From: Burkholderia guangdongensis
Lineage (GTDB): Bacteria; Pseudomonadota; Gammaproteobacteria; Burkholderiales; Burkholderiaceae
Direction of reading: 5' to 3'
Assembly: GCF_013403875.1 (NCBI RefSeq)
Contig: NZ_JACBNX010000004.1
Span: 1 to 64,000 of the forward strand
DNA length: 64,000 nt
The position numbers and the translations under genes are program-made. Each line of letters starts with the position of its first letter. Position 1 is the first letter of the stretch. Below are positions 35,363-43,774 of the stretch, piece by piece. The notes under the pieces were generated by a model. That model was not told the origin of the DNA. It worked only from the letters and a program-made list of their open reading frames with translations, and made no database searches.

Positions 35363-36070
35363 TCAGCGCGCCGCGTCCGGCGGCCGGCTGGCGCGGCGCA
35401 GCGCGTCCACGTCGACGACCTCGATCTCGCCGACGTGCACGCGCACCGCGCCGGCCGCTTCCAGCGACTTCAGCAACTGGTTGGTCGTCTGCCGCGTCAG
35501 CGACAGCATCGCCGCGAGCTTCTCCTGCGGCAGCCGGATCCGCGTGCGGCCGACGCTGATGCCGCCGTAGCCGTCGACGATCATCAGCAATCGCATCGCG
35601 AGCCGCTGCGCGGCCGGCATCATGCTCATCGCCTCGACGCTCAGGAAGCTGAGCCGTAGCTTCTGCGCCATCAGCAGCGCGACGTGGCGCCACCACACGG
35701 GCGTCGCGTCGAGCAGCTCGACGAGCGGCGCGTGCGGCACGTTGAGCAGCAGCGAATCCTCGAGCGCGATCGCGTCGTGCGTGCGCGGCCGGCCGTCGAA
35801 CACTGCGATCTCGCCAAACCACGTCGGCGGCTCGGCGACCGTCAGCAGCGCCTCCTTGCCGTGCGCGTCGACCGCGCCTATCGTGAGGGAACCACTCAGC
35901 ACCGCGTAGAGCCCGCACGGCGGATCGCCGCGGCGAAACAGCGCGCGGCCGGCCGGCAGCCGCCGCAGCGACGCGTGCGACAGCAGCGCCGCGCGCAGGG
36001 CGGGCGGCAGCGCGGCGAACCACGGCTGCGTGTCGAGCAGCGGCAGGTAGCGGTCGACGGGGGAATTCAT
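35363..36070 (-). CDS. Crp/Fnr-family transcriptional regulator
   Basis: A 235-residue regulator with an N-terminal cyclic-nucleotide-binding fold (RRLPAGRALFRRGDPPCGLY, then AVLSGSLTIGAVDAHGKEAL, GEIAVFDGRPRTHDA) and a C-terminal winged helix (RIRLPQEKLAAMLSLTRQTT, then NQLLKSLEAAGAVRV). It lacks the Cys cluster of Fnr. The start at MNSPVDRY is preferred for family length; an upstream ATG pair at 36124-36127 preceded by aggag is a real alternative. It is divergent from the Mpo1-like gene, which may be a target. Confidence 0.88.
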   Translation of the reverse strand: MNSPVDRYLPLLDTQPWFAALPPALRAALLSHASLRRLPAGRALFRRGDPPCGLYAVLSGSLTIGAVDAHGKEALLTVAEPPTWFGEIAVFDGRPRTHDAIALEDSLLLNVPHAPLVELLDATPVWWRHVALLMAQKLRLSFLSVEAMSMMPAAQRLAMRLLMIVDGYGGISVGRTRIRLPQEKLAAMLSLTRQTTNQLLKSLEAAGAVRVHVGEIEVVDVDALRRASRPPDAAR

Positions 36071-36160
36071 CCGGAGGCGCGCGATGTCGGCTAGCCGACA
36101 GAGATTCGGGGACGTGACGGGCATCATAGCGCGCAACCCACTCCTGGCGAGGAGACGCCG

Positions 36161-36688
36161 ATGAAGTCGCTCGAAGATCATCTCGTGCAGTACGCGGCCT
36201 ATCACCGCGACGCACGCAACATCGCAACGCATCTGGCCGGCATCCCGGCGATCGTGCTCGCGGTCGAGGTGCTGTTGTCGCGGCCGGCGCTCGGCGCCGC
36301 GGCGGGCATTGCGCTGTCGCCGGCGCTGCTGTTCGCGATCGCGTTCGTCGTGTTCTATCTGCGGCTCGACCTGCGCTTCGGCGTCGCGATGGCCGCATTG
36401 TTCGCGCTCGGGCTGTGGGCCGCGCAGACGATCGCCGCGCAGCCGACCGCGCAGTGGCTCGGCATCGGTGTCGGCCTGTTCGTCATCGGCTGGATCGTGC
36501 AGTTCGTCGGACATTACTTCGAAGGGCGCAAGCCGGCGTTCGTCGACGATCTGGTCGGGCTCGCGGTCGGGCCGCTGTTCGTCGTCGCCGAGCTCGCGTT
36601 CTTCGCGGGGCTGCGCGGCGATTTGCGCCGCGCGATCGAGCGGCGCGCGGGGCCCGTGCATGGCGGCGCGCACGACGCGCACGTCTGA
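36161..36688 (+). CDS. Mpo1-like (DUF962) membrane protein
   Basis: A 175-residue inner-membrane protein with about four hydrophobic helices. SLEDHLVQYAAYHRDARNIA, the family's N-terminal block, and FVGHYFEGRKPAFVDDLVGL near the end carry conserved histidines. It matches DUF962/YGL010w. Yeast Mpo1 is an iron-dependent dioxygenase that removes one carbon from 2-hydroxy fatty acids; the same reaction here is inference. The ribosome site is gaggag. The methyltransferase gene starts 10 bases downstream, so cotranscription is likely. Confidence 0.85.
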   Translation: MKSLEDHLVQYAAYHRDARNIATHLAGIPAIVLAVEVLLSRPALGAAAGIALSPALLFAIAFVVFYLRLDLRFGVAMAALFALGLWAAQTIAAQPTAQWLGIGVGLFVIGWIVQFVGHYFEGRKPAFVDDLVGLAVGPLFVVAELAFFAGLRGDLRRAIERRAGPVHGGAHDAHV

Positions 36689-36698
36689 GCGCAGCAAC

Positions 36699-37289
36699 AT
36701 GGACCGCACGACACTCGACGTCTACGACGCCCACGCGGCGCAATACGCGCAGGACTGGCTCGACCAGCCGTCGCCCGACGACATGTATGCGCTGCTCGAG
36801 CAGCATTTCGCGCCGGGGCCGACGGCGGACGTCGGCTGCGGCGCCGGGCGCGATACCGCGTGGCTCGCGGCACACGGCTTCGATGCGCGTGGCTATGACG
36901 CGAGCGCCGCGCTGCTCGCCGAGGCGCGACGGCGCCATCCGGCGCTGCGCTTCGAGCAGGCGGTGCTGCCGGAGCTCGCCGGCGTGCCGGCCGGCGCGTT
37001 TCGCAACGTGCTCTGCGAGACCGTGATCATGCATCTGGAGCCGGCCGAGGCGCTCGCGTCGGCGGCACGGCTCGCCGGATTGCTGATGCCCGGCGGCACG
37101 CTGTACCTGAGCTGGCGCGTGAATGCCGCCACGTCGCAGCGCGACGCGCGCGGGCGTTTGTACACGGTGCTCGACGGCGCGCACGTGCGCGCCGCGCTCG
37201 GCGACCCGATCGACGTGCTCGACGAGCACGAGACCGTCAGCGAATCGTCGGGCAAGCGCGTGCACCGATTGATCGTCCGCAAGGGCTGA
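36699..37289 (+). CDS. Class I SAM-dependent methyltransferase
   Basis: A 196-residue Rossmann-fold methyltransferase. VYDAHAAQYAQDWLDQPSPD at the front, motif I TADVGCGAGRDTAWLAAHGF, the acidic loop ARGYDASAALL, and a CETVIMHLEP block follow. The methyl acceptor cannot be told; similar proteins are annotated UbiE/Methyltransf_11-like. It sits 10 bases after the Mpo1-like gene with a weak ribosome site. Nothing in it looks truncated. Confidence 0.85.
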   Translation: MDRTTLDVYDAHAAQYAQDWLDQPSPDDMYALLEQHFAPGPTADVGCGAGRDTAWLAAHGFDARGYDASAALLAEARRRHPALRFEQAVLPELAGVPAGAFRNVLCETVIMHLEPAEALASAARLAGLLMPGGTLYLSWRVNAATSQRDARGRLYTVLDGAHVRAALGDPIDVLDEHETVSESSGKRVHRLIVRKG

Positions 37290-37364
37290 GCGGGCGAGGG
37301 CGGCTGCGAGCCGACCGAATGCCGGCTGCATTTCACCCGCATCTCGCCCGCATTTCGCCGCACA

Positions 37365-38642
37365 TCACCCGTGATGCGCGGCGGCTTCCCAGTTGATGTC
37401 GACGCAGATCACCTGCATTTCACCGGCGGCGGCGGGCGTCGCGATCGACGCGGTCACGCACAGGTGCGCCTCGTTGATCGACAGATACGGCGGCGTCAGA
37501 TGCACGCGGCCCGGCGTGCGTAGCGCGTGGATGAAATACGGGCGGCGTTCCCAGCTCGCGCCTTCCGAATGCAGCAGCGGCCGGAAACGCTTCGCGCGCT
37601 GCGACACGCTACCGTGCGGCAGCACGTTGTCGCCGATCTGCCGGCCCGACGCGTCGAGCAGGAAGCAGCGCGCGGCTTCCGGCAGCGCGAGCAGCGTCGC
37701 GGCCGCGTCGGGCAGCGTGTCGCCGGCGACGATCTTCGCGCTCGCGTGCTCGAGCGCGGCGACGTACGGCGCGAGCCGCGCCGCCTGCATCCGCTCGCGC
37801 TCGGCGACGCGCAGCCGCAGCGCGGCCGACAGCGCGTCCATCCGGCCGGCCGCCGCCTGCGGCTGCACCGGGTCGACGCTCGGCCCCGCGAAATACTGGC
37901 CCTGCACGAAATCGACGTCGCATTCGAGCGCGATCAGCGCGTCGCGCTCGGTCGCGAGGCCGCCCATCAGCACGAGCTGGCCGGATTCGTGCAGCAGCGA
38001 CACCATTCCCGGCAGCACGCGCTCGAGATGCGAGTGCTCGCTCGCCTGCGCGAGGATGCCGGGGTCGAGCGTGACGATGTCCGGATGCAGGTGCCACACG
38101 CGGTCGATGTTCGAATGCTTCGCGCCGAAGCCGCCGAGCGCGATCAGGAAGCCGGCCTTGCGCAGGCCGTCGACGATCGCGGCGAAGCGCGGCGTCTCGC
38201 CGCCCGCCTGCTCGGGCACCTCGAGCACGACCCGGTGCGGCGGCAGGCCGAGTGCCTTCAGGCTCGCGAGCAGCGCGTCGCCGTAGATGGTGTCCATCAG
38301 CGCGGCCGGGTGCAGGCTCAGGAAAAGCCATTCGTCGTGGCTGTCGAACGCGTGGAAGTTACCGAGATGCAACGATTCGGCGAGCCGGCCGAGCTCGAGC
38401 AGATCGCCGCGCCGCGCGGCCTGCGTGAACACCTCGTGCGACGCGATCTGGCCGCCGTCCTCGCCGTGCGCGCGCAGCGACGCGTGATAGCCGATCGCGC
38501 GCCGGTGCGACACCGAGAAAACCGGCTGGAACACGCTGAATACGGTGTACGCGCCATACAGCACGGTGCGCCGCTTGCCGGCATCGCCGGCAACGGGGCG
38601 GGGCGGTCGAAAGCCCGGAGGATCGATGTCGATCATGCTCAT
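37365..38642 (-). CDS. Degenerate EAL-domain protein with EAL-associated C-terminal domain
   Basis: A 425-residue cytoplasmic protein. Residues about 30-260 form an EAL fold in which most catalytic residues are lost: YHASLR (52-57) replaces the E-A-L signature, the Asn of the next strand is His (LSLHPAAL), the DDFG pair is GGFG (170-173), the catalytic Lys is Thr191, and the EGVE glutamate is Gly (MGGLAT). Glu141 and the Gln of FVQGQYFAGP remain. The C-terminal 140 residues resemble the EAL-associated PAS/Cache-like domain of YkuI. It is probably a c-di-GMP receptor or a ligand-independent scaffold, not a phosphodiesterase. Confidence 0.82.
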   Translation of the reverse strand: MSMIDIDPPGFRPPRPVAGDAGKRRTVLYGAYTVFSVFQPVFSVSHRRAIGYHASLRAHGEDGGQIASHEVFTQAARRGDLLELGRLAESLHLGNFHAFDSHDEWLFLSLHPAALMDTIYGDALLASLKALGLPPHRVVLEVPEQAGGETPRFAAIVDGLRKAGFLIALGGFGAKHSNIDRVWHLHPDIVTLDPGILAQASEHSHLERVLPGMVSLLHESGQLVLMGGLATERDALIALECDVDFVQGQYFAGPSVDPVQPQAAAGRMDALSAALRLRVAERERMQAARLAPYVAALEHASAKIVAGDTLPDAAATLLALPEAARCFLLDASGRQIGDNVLPHGSVSQRAKRFRPLLHSEGASWERRPYFIHALRTPGRVHLTPPYLSINEAHLCVTASIATPAAAGEMQVICVDINWEAAAHHG

Positions 38643-38917
38643 GATGTCGGCCGAGGTTGGGCTGCCAGTTTACCTACAGAATAGGCGAGCAAGAAGCATG
38701 CACAACCGGCGCGGCCCACGCGACGGGGCCGGCGCTGGCGCGCTGCACCGTGTTGGTGCGCGGCGGGCCGCGCGCGCCATTTGCGGGGGCAGTGCGGGCG
38801 CCGGGCAGGTGCCTGACAACTTGCCGGTCATGTGTCGGTCATGTGTCGGTCACGCGCGCGGGTCATGCGTCGCTGGTGCGCGGCTCAAGTGCGGCTCAAG
38901 TGCCGGTCATGCGCGGC

Positions 38918-40354
38918 TCACGCGCGCTCGGACGGATCGGTCTTGCGCGCGGCGCCGCGGATGTCGGGCGCGAGCTGCGCGAAGATCCACGCGGACGCGG
39001 CCGTGATGATCCCGATGCAGATGAACGTCGCGTGGAACGCGGACAGCGTGTGGCTCGGGGTCACATTGCGCATGATGCCGGTGAAGGTCGCGAGCAGCGC
39101 GCCGGCGACGGTCACGCCGAGGCTCATCGACAGCATCTGCACGAGCGAGAACAGGCTGTTGCCGCTGCTCGCGCCGCCGGTGCCGAGATCCTTCAGCGTC
39201 AGCGTGTTCATCGCGGTGAACTGCATCGAGTTGAAGCCGCCGAACGCGGCGAGCTGCGCGATCTTCATCCAGATCGGCATCGAATCGCGCATCAGCGCGA
39301 AGCTCGCCATCAGCAGGCCGACCATGATCGTGTTCGCGAGCAGCACCTTGCGATAGCCGTGGCGCTGGATCAGGCGCGTGATGATCCGCTTCGAGAACAT
39401 CCCGGCGGCGGCGGTCGGCAGCATCATCAGCCCGGCCTCGAACGCGGTGTAGCCGAACGTCACCTGCAACAGCAGTGGGATCAGGTACGGCATCGCGCCG
39501 GTGCCGATCCGCGCGAACAGATTGCCGAGCAGTCCGACGCTGAACGTGTGGATCCTGAACAGATCGAGCGAGAAGATCGGCTGCGCGGCGCGCACCGCGT
39601 AGAGCCCGTACGCGACGAAGCACGCGAGGCTCAGGATCAGCAGCACGAGCACCACCGCGTGCTGCATCCCGAGATCGGCGAGGCCGTCGAGGGACAGCGA
39701 GATCGCGACCATGCCGATCGTCAGCAGCAGATAGCCCTTCACGTCGAACGGGCCGACCGCCGGATTGCGCGCGTCGGGCATCGACAGGAACGTCGCGATG
39801 CAGCCGGCGACGCCGACCGGCACGTTGATCAGGAAGATCCAGTGCCACGACGCGATCTTCACGAGCCAGCCGCCGAGCGTCGGGCCGATCAGCGGGCCGA
39901 TCAGGCCGGGAATGGCAACGAACGACAGCGCGGGCAGATAACGTTCGGCCGGAAACGTGCGCAGCACCGCGAGGCGGCCGACCGGCAGCAGCATCGCGCC
40001 GCCGACGCCCTGCAGCACGCGGAACGCGACGAGCTGCTGCAGCGTATGCGCGTTCGCGCAGAACAGCGAGCCGGCCGAGAAGATCAGGATCGCGGCGAAG
40101 AACACGCGCCGTGTGCCGAACGTGTCGGCGAGCCAGCCGGAGACCGGAATCATCACCGCCATCGTCAGCGAATACGCGATCACGACCGACTGCATCTTGA
40201 GCGGCGATTCGCCGAGGCTCGCGGCCATCGACGGCAGCGCGGTGTTGACGATCGTCGCGTCGAGCGTCTGCATGAAAAAGCCCGTCGCGACGAGCCAGAG
40301 CATCACGGTGAGATTCTTTTCGCCGGGAGCGGCGGCGGGTGGGCGTTGGAACAT
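38918..40354 (-). CDS. DHA2-family MFS multidrug exporter
   Basis: A 478-residue transporter of the EmrB/QacA-like DHA2 group with about 14 transmembrane segments. Motif D1-like FMQTLDATIVNTALPSMA, motif A GWLADTFGTRR, motif C-like PGLIGPLIGPTLGGWLV and a final IIDAA-like helix followed by a charged tail are visible. No MFP (EmrA-like) partner or TetR regulator lies next to it. The start at MFQRPPAA has a poor ribosome site. The frame continues upstream but with unconserved basic sequence. The 275-base gap after it (to the EAL gene) has short tandem ggtcatg and gcggctc repeats. Confidence 0.9.
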   Translation of the reverse strand: MFQRPPAAAPGEKNLTVMLWLVATGFFMQTLDATIVNTALPSMAASLGESPLKMQSVVIAYSLTMAVMIPVSGWLADTFGTRRVFFAAILIFSAGSLFCANAHTLQQLVAFRVLQGVGGAMLLPVGRLAVLRTFPAERYLPALSFVAIPGLIGPLIGPTLGGWLVKIASWHWIFLINVPVGVAGCIATFLSMPDARNPAVGPFDVKGYLLLTIGMVAISLSLDGLADLGMQHAVVLVLLILSLACFVAYGLYAVRAAQPIFSLDLFRIHTFSVGLLGNLFARIGTGAMPYLIPLLLQVTFGYTAFEAGLMMLPTAAAGMFSKRIITRLIQRHGYRKVLLANTIMVGLLMASFALMRDSMPIWMKIAQLAAFGGFNSMQFTAMNTLTLKDLGTGGASSGNSLFSLVQMLSMSLGVTVAGALLATFTGIMRNVTPSHTLSAFHATFICIGIITAASAWIFAQLAPDIRGAARKTDPSERA

Positions 40355-40518
40355 GAGGAAGAAATGGCGGCGCGTGGGCGCGGAACAGCCGACATTGTAG
40401 GGAAAGCCGTGCGTGCGTGCAGAATCGGGGCGTGCGAGGGCAGGGCGGCGGGCCGCAGGCCTGCGGCGCTTGATCGCGCGTCGGCCAGATTCTAGACTCG
40501 TTCTCATCTTCGCTCTCC

Positions 40519-40566
40519 GGGGCGTTCCCTGGGGCGTTCCCGGGGGCGTTCCCGGGGGCGTTCTAT
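40519..40566. repeat. Four 12-bp tandem repeats before the CoA-transferase-like gene
   Basis: ggggcgttccct/g is repeated at 40519, 40531, 40543 and 40555, the last copy diverging. It ends 13 bases before the ATG. It could move promoter elements relative to each other if copy number changes. Confidence 0.75.
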
Positions 40567-40579
40567 CACGCCGCCGATC

Positions 40580-41992
40580 ATGACCCCACATCTCGCACTC
40601 ACCTATCTCTGGATGCTCGCACGAGGCGAGCCCGACGCGCTCGAGCGCGTCGCGATCGATGGGCACGATCCGGTGCTGCCGTCCGTGTTCCACGTCGGCA
40701 CGCTCGCGGCCGCGACGATCGCGGCGGCCGGCCTTGCGGCGGCCGAGTGCCACCGGATCCGCACCGGCATCGCGCAGCGCGTCGACGTGCCGGTGCGCGA
40801 CGCGCTCGTCGCGTTTCGCAGCGAGCGCTATCTGCGCGTCGACGACGGGCCGCCGCCCGAGCTGCGTCATCCGGTGACGGGCTTCTATGCGACACGCGAC
40901 GGGCGCTGGATTCAGCTGCATGCGAATTTTCCGCATCATCTACAAGGCATCCTGAATGTGCTCGGCTGCGGCGGATCGCGCGACGAGGTGGCGGCGGCGA
41001 TTCGCGAACGGGACGGCGCCGCGCTCGACACCGCGCTCGCCGACGCGGGCCTGTGTGCGGCATTGATTCGCACTCCAGATGAATGGGCTGCGCACGAGCA
41101 GGCGCATGCGCTCGCAGGGCTGCCGCTGTTCGACATCGAGCGGATCGGCGACGCGCCCGCGCAGCCGATCGGCGCGGGCGATGCGGGTGACGTGGGTGAC
41201 GCGGGCCGGCCGCTCGATGGCGTGCGCGCGCTCGATCTGACGCGCATCATCGCGGGCCCGGTCGCCGGGCGCACGCTCGCGCAGCACGGCGCGCGGACGC
41301 TGCTCGTCAACGGCCCGCATCTGCCGAACATCGCGCCGCTCGTGATCGACAACGGGCGCGGCAAGCGATCCGCGTGGCTCGACCTGCGCGACGAAGTGGG
41401 CATCGCGACGTTGCGTGCGCTCGTGCGCGACGCGGACGTCTTTCTGCAGGCGTATCGTCCGGGCGCGCTCGCGGCGCGCGGCTTCGCGCCGGCCGAGCTC
41501 GCGGCCGAGCGGCCGGGGATCGTCTGCGTGTCGATTTCCGCGTACGGGCACGCGGGGCCGTGGGCGCGGCGGCGCGGCTTCGACAGCCTCGTGCAGTCGG
41601 CGAGCGGGATCGCGTGGCGCGAACAGCAGGCGACGCACGCGGATGGGCCGCGCCATCTGCCGTGCCAGGCGCTCGATCATGCGACCGGCTATCTCGCCGC
41701 GTTCGGCGCGATGATCGCGCTCGCGCGACGCGCGCGCGACGGCGGAAGCTGGCATGTGCGCGTGTCGCTCGCGCAGACCGGGCGCTGGCTGCAATCGTTC
41801 GGCCTCGTGCCGGACGGCGAACGCGCGCGCGATCTCGCGCTCGACGACGTGCGTGACAGGCTCGATCGAGTCGTGTCGCCGTTCGGCGTCGTCGATGCGG
41901 TGCGTCCGGCGGAGCGGCTGTCCGCGACGCCGCCGTATTTCGCGCTGCCGCCGGTGCCGCTCGGCACGCACGCGGCGCGCTGGGACGACTGA
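40580..41992 (+). CDS. CaiB/BaiF-family (class III) CoA-transferase-like protein
   Basis: A 470-residue member of the class III CoA-transferase family. GVRALDLTRIIAGPVAGRTL and VCVSISAYGHAGPWARRRGF, then LPCQALDHATGYLAAFGAMI are family blocks. The segment usually reading KVExPxGD is replaced by LLVNGPHLPNIAP, so CoA or acid binding may differ. The N-terminal 200 residues correspond to the second half of the usual fold, so the order looks circularly permuted or two-domain. The substrate is unknown. It converges on the GntR gene, one base apart. Confidence 0.8.
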   Translation: MTPHLALTYLWMLARGEPDALERVAIDGHDPVLPSVFHVGTLAAATIAAAGLAAAECHRIRTGIAQRVDVPVRDALVAFRSERYLRVDDGPPPELRHPVTGFYATRDGRWIQLHANFPHHLQGILNVLGCGGSRDEVAAAIRERDGAALDTALADAGLCAALIRTPDEWAAHEQAHALAGLPLFDIERIGDAPAQPIGAGDAGDVGDAGRPLDGVRALDLTRIIAGPVAGRTLAQHGARTLLVNGPHLPNIAPLVIDNGRGKRSAWLDLRDEVGIATLRALVRDADVFLQAYRPGALAARGFAPAELAAERPGIVCVSISAYGHAGPWARRRGFDSLVQSASGIAWREQQATHADGPRHLPCQALDHATGYLAAFGAMIALARRARDGGSWHVRVSLAQTGRWLQSFGLVPDGERARDLALDDVRDRLDRVVSPFGVVDAVRPAERLSATPPYFALPPVPLGTHAARWDD

Positions 41993-41993
41993 G

Positions 41994-42740
41994 CTACTTG
42001 CGCAGCTCGACGACGAAGTCGTAGTAGTCGTTGCGGCAGTACGTATCGGTGAGTTCGATTGCGCGCTGGTCGGCGGTGTAGCCGATCCGCGTGATCAGCA
42101 GCAGCGCGTCGTGCGGCGCGATGCCCATCTGCTTCGCGATCTCGTCGGTCGCGTTCACCGCGCGGAAGTGCTGAAGCGCGCGCACGATCGGCGTGCCGCG
42201 CTGATCGAGGTAGCTGTACAGTGAATCGCCGATTGCCTGCGGATCCGGAATCAGTGTGGCCGGAAACGTCGAATTCTCGACGGCCATGACGATACCGTCC
42301 GCGAGTCGCAGACGTTTCAATCGTGTAACGGACGCGGCCGGCGACAGGCCGAGCTGAATCACTTCGTCGCGGCTCGCGGGCTGGATGTCGCGCGAGATCC
42401 ATTTCGAGCTCGGCTTGAAACCGCGGCGCTCGAGCATCTCGCTGAAGCTCGACAGACGCGACAGCGGGTCTTCGTAGCGCGGCTGGATGAAGTTGCCCGC
42501 GCCTTGCGTGCGGCGGATCAGCCCTTGCTCGACGAGCAGCGCGATCGCCTTGCGCGCGGTGATGCGCGACACGCCGAGCGCCTCGGAGAGTACGCGCTCC
42601 GACGGCAGCGCTTCGCCGGCCGTCCAGCGGTTGTGATGGATCGCATCGCCGAGCTTGCGCGCGAGCTGAAGATAGAGCGGAGTGTCGTTGTCCGGGTCGG
42701 GGCGCAGGTCCTGCCAGCGGTCGTCCGTCGTTGCGTTCAT
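41994..42740 (-). CDS. GntR-family regulator with UTRA domain
   Basis: A 248-residue HutC-type regulator. The N-terminal winged helix (about 22-88) has TPLYLQLARKLGDAIHHNRW and LPSERVLSEALGVSRITARK, then AIALLVEQGLIRRTQGAGNF. The C-terminal UTRA effector domain includes LSSFSEMLERRGFKPSSKWI and YTADQRAIELTDTYCRNDYY. UTRA regulators sense sugar phosphates, urocanate or similar small molecules. It is divergent from the aldo/keto reductase gene with 167 bases between, and that gene may be a target. Confidence 0.9.
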   Translation of the reverse strand: MNATTDDRWQDLRPDPDNDTPLYLQLARKLGDAIHHNRWTAGEALPSERVLSEALGVSRITARKAIALLVEQGLIRRTQGAGNFIQPRYEDPLSRLSSFSEMLERRGFKPSSKWISRDIQPASRDEVIQLGLSPAASVTRLKRLRLADGIVMAVENSTFPATLIPDPQAIGDSLYSYLDQRGTPIVRALQHFRAVNATDEIAKQMGIAPHDALLLITRIGYTADQRAIELTDTYCRNDYYDFVVELRK

Positions 42741-42907
42741 GGAATGGCTGTGGATCAGATTGCGGCCATTCTAAGTCATCATGCGGCCGCGTTATAGCCG
42801 GTTTTTGCGGTGCGCGACGCCGCCGGCGGCCCGAATCGCTACACTGGGGCCTCTTATTCCGACGCATCCGCGGCCGTGTTCGGCCGCGTTCCCGTAGCGA
42901 GGCACGC

Positions 42908-43753
42908 ATGACAGACACGATCGCGACGATCGCTTTGCCCGACGGCGAGACGATCCCGAAGCTTGGGCAGGGCACCTGGGAAATGGGCGAGCGGCCCGCG
43001 CGCCGCCAGGATGAGATCGCCGCGCTGCGCGAGGGCGTCGCGCTCGGCATGACGCTCGTGGACACCGCGGAGATGTACGGCGAGGGCGCGACGGAATCGC
43101 TCGTCGGCGATGCGCTGCAAGGATTGCGCGACGACGTGTTCCTCGTCAGCAAGGTGTACCCGCATCACGCGAGCCGGCGCGGTGTCGCCGCCGCGTGCGA
43201 CGCGAGCCTCAAGCGGCTGCGGACCGATCGCATCGATCTGTATCTGCTGCACTGGCGCGGATCGGTGCCGCTCGCGGAAACGGTCGAGGGTTTCGAGGCG
43301 CTGCGCCGCGCGGGCAAGATCCGCCACTGGGGCGTGAGCAACTTCGATACGGCCGATATGCGCGAACTCGTCGACGAGGCGGGCGGTGCCGCGTGTGCGA
43401 CGAACCAGATCCTCTACAACGTCGCGCGGCGCGGACCGGAGTTCGATCTGCTGCCGTGGCTCGCCGAGCACCGGATGCCGACGATGGCGTACAGCCCGGT
43501 CGATCACGCGCGCTTGCCGAAGCATTCGCCGCTCGACGACATCGCGCGCGAACGCGGTGTGTCGGTGATGCGCGTCGCGCTTGCGTGGGTGCTCGCGCGG
43601 CCGGACGTGTTCGCGATTCCGAAGGCGGCTCGCATCGAGCACGTGCGCGACAATCGCGCGGCGCTCGACTTCGCGTTCAGCGAAGACGAGCGCGCGCGGC
43701 TCGATGCATACTTCCGTCCGCCTCGCAGCAAGCGCGCGCTCGAGATGCTCTGA
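42908..43753 (+). CDS. Aldo/keto reductase
   Basis: A 281-residue NADPH-dependent TIM-barrel oxidoreductase. The catalytic tetrad is complete: Asp52 and Tyr57 in VDTAEMYGEG, Lys82 in LVSKVYPHH, His114 in LYLLHWRGSV. GVSNFDTADM and IPKAARIEHVRDNRAA (cofactor site) are also present. It is like E. coli YeaE. The physiological substrate is unknown, probably a dicarbonyl. The start at MTDTIATIAL has a weak ribosome site (cgtagcgaggc). It converges on the repeat protein gene with 21 bases between. Confidence 0.92.
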   Translation: MTDTIATIALPDGETIPKLGQGTWEMGERPARRQDEIAALREGVALGMTLVDTAEMYGEGATESLVGDALQGLRDDVFLVSKVYPHHASRRGVAAACDASLKRLRTDRIDLYLLHWRGSVPLAETVEGFEALRRAGKIRHWGVSNFDTADMRELVDEAGGAACATNQILYNVARRGPEFDLLPWLAEHRMPTMAYSPVDHARLPKHSPLDDIARERGVSVMRVALAWVLARPDVFAIPKAARIEHVRDNRAALDFAFSEDERARLDAYFRPPRSKRALEML

Positions 43754-43774
43754 CGCGCGACGTGGCGTGGGCCT

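Noticed and set aside
38815-38930. Short ggtcatg and gcggctc tandem motifs as a regulatory array.
   Set aside because: The units are irregular in length and sequence, and no regular period or symmetry could be fixed by eye.
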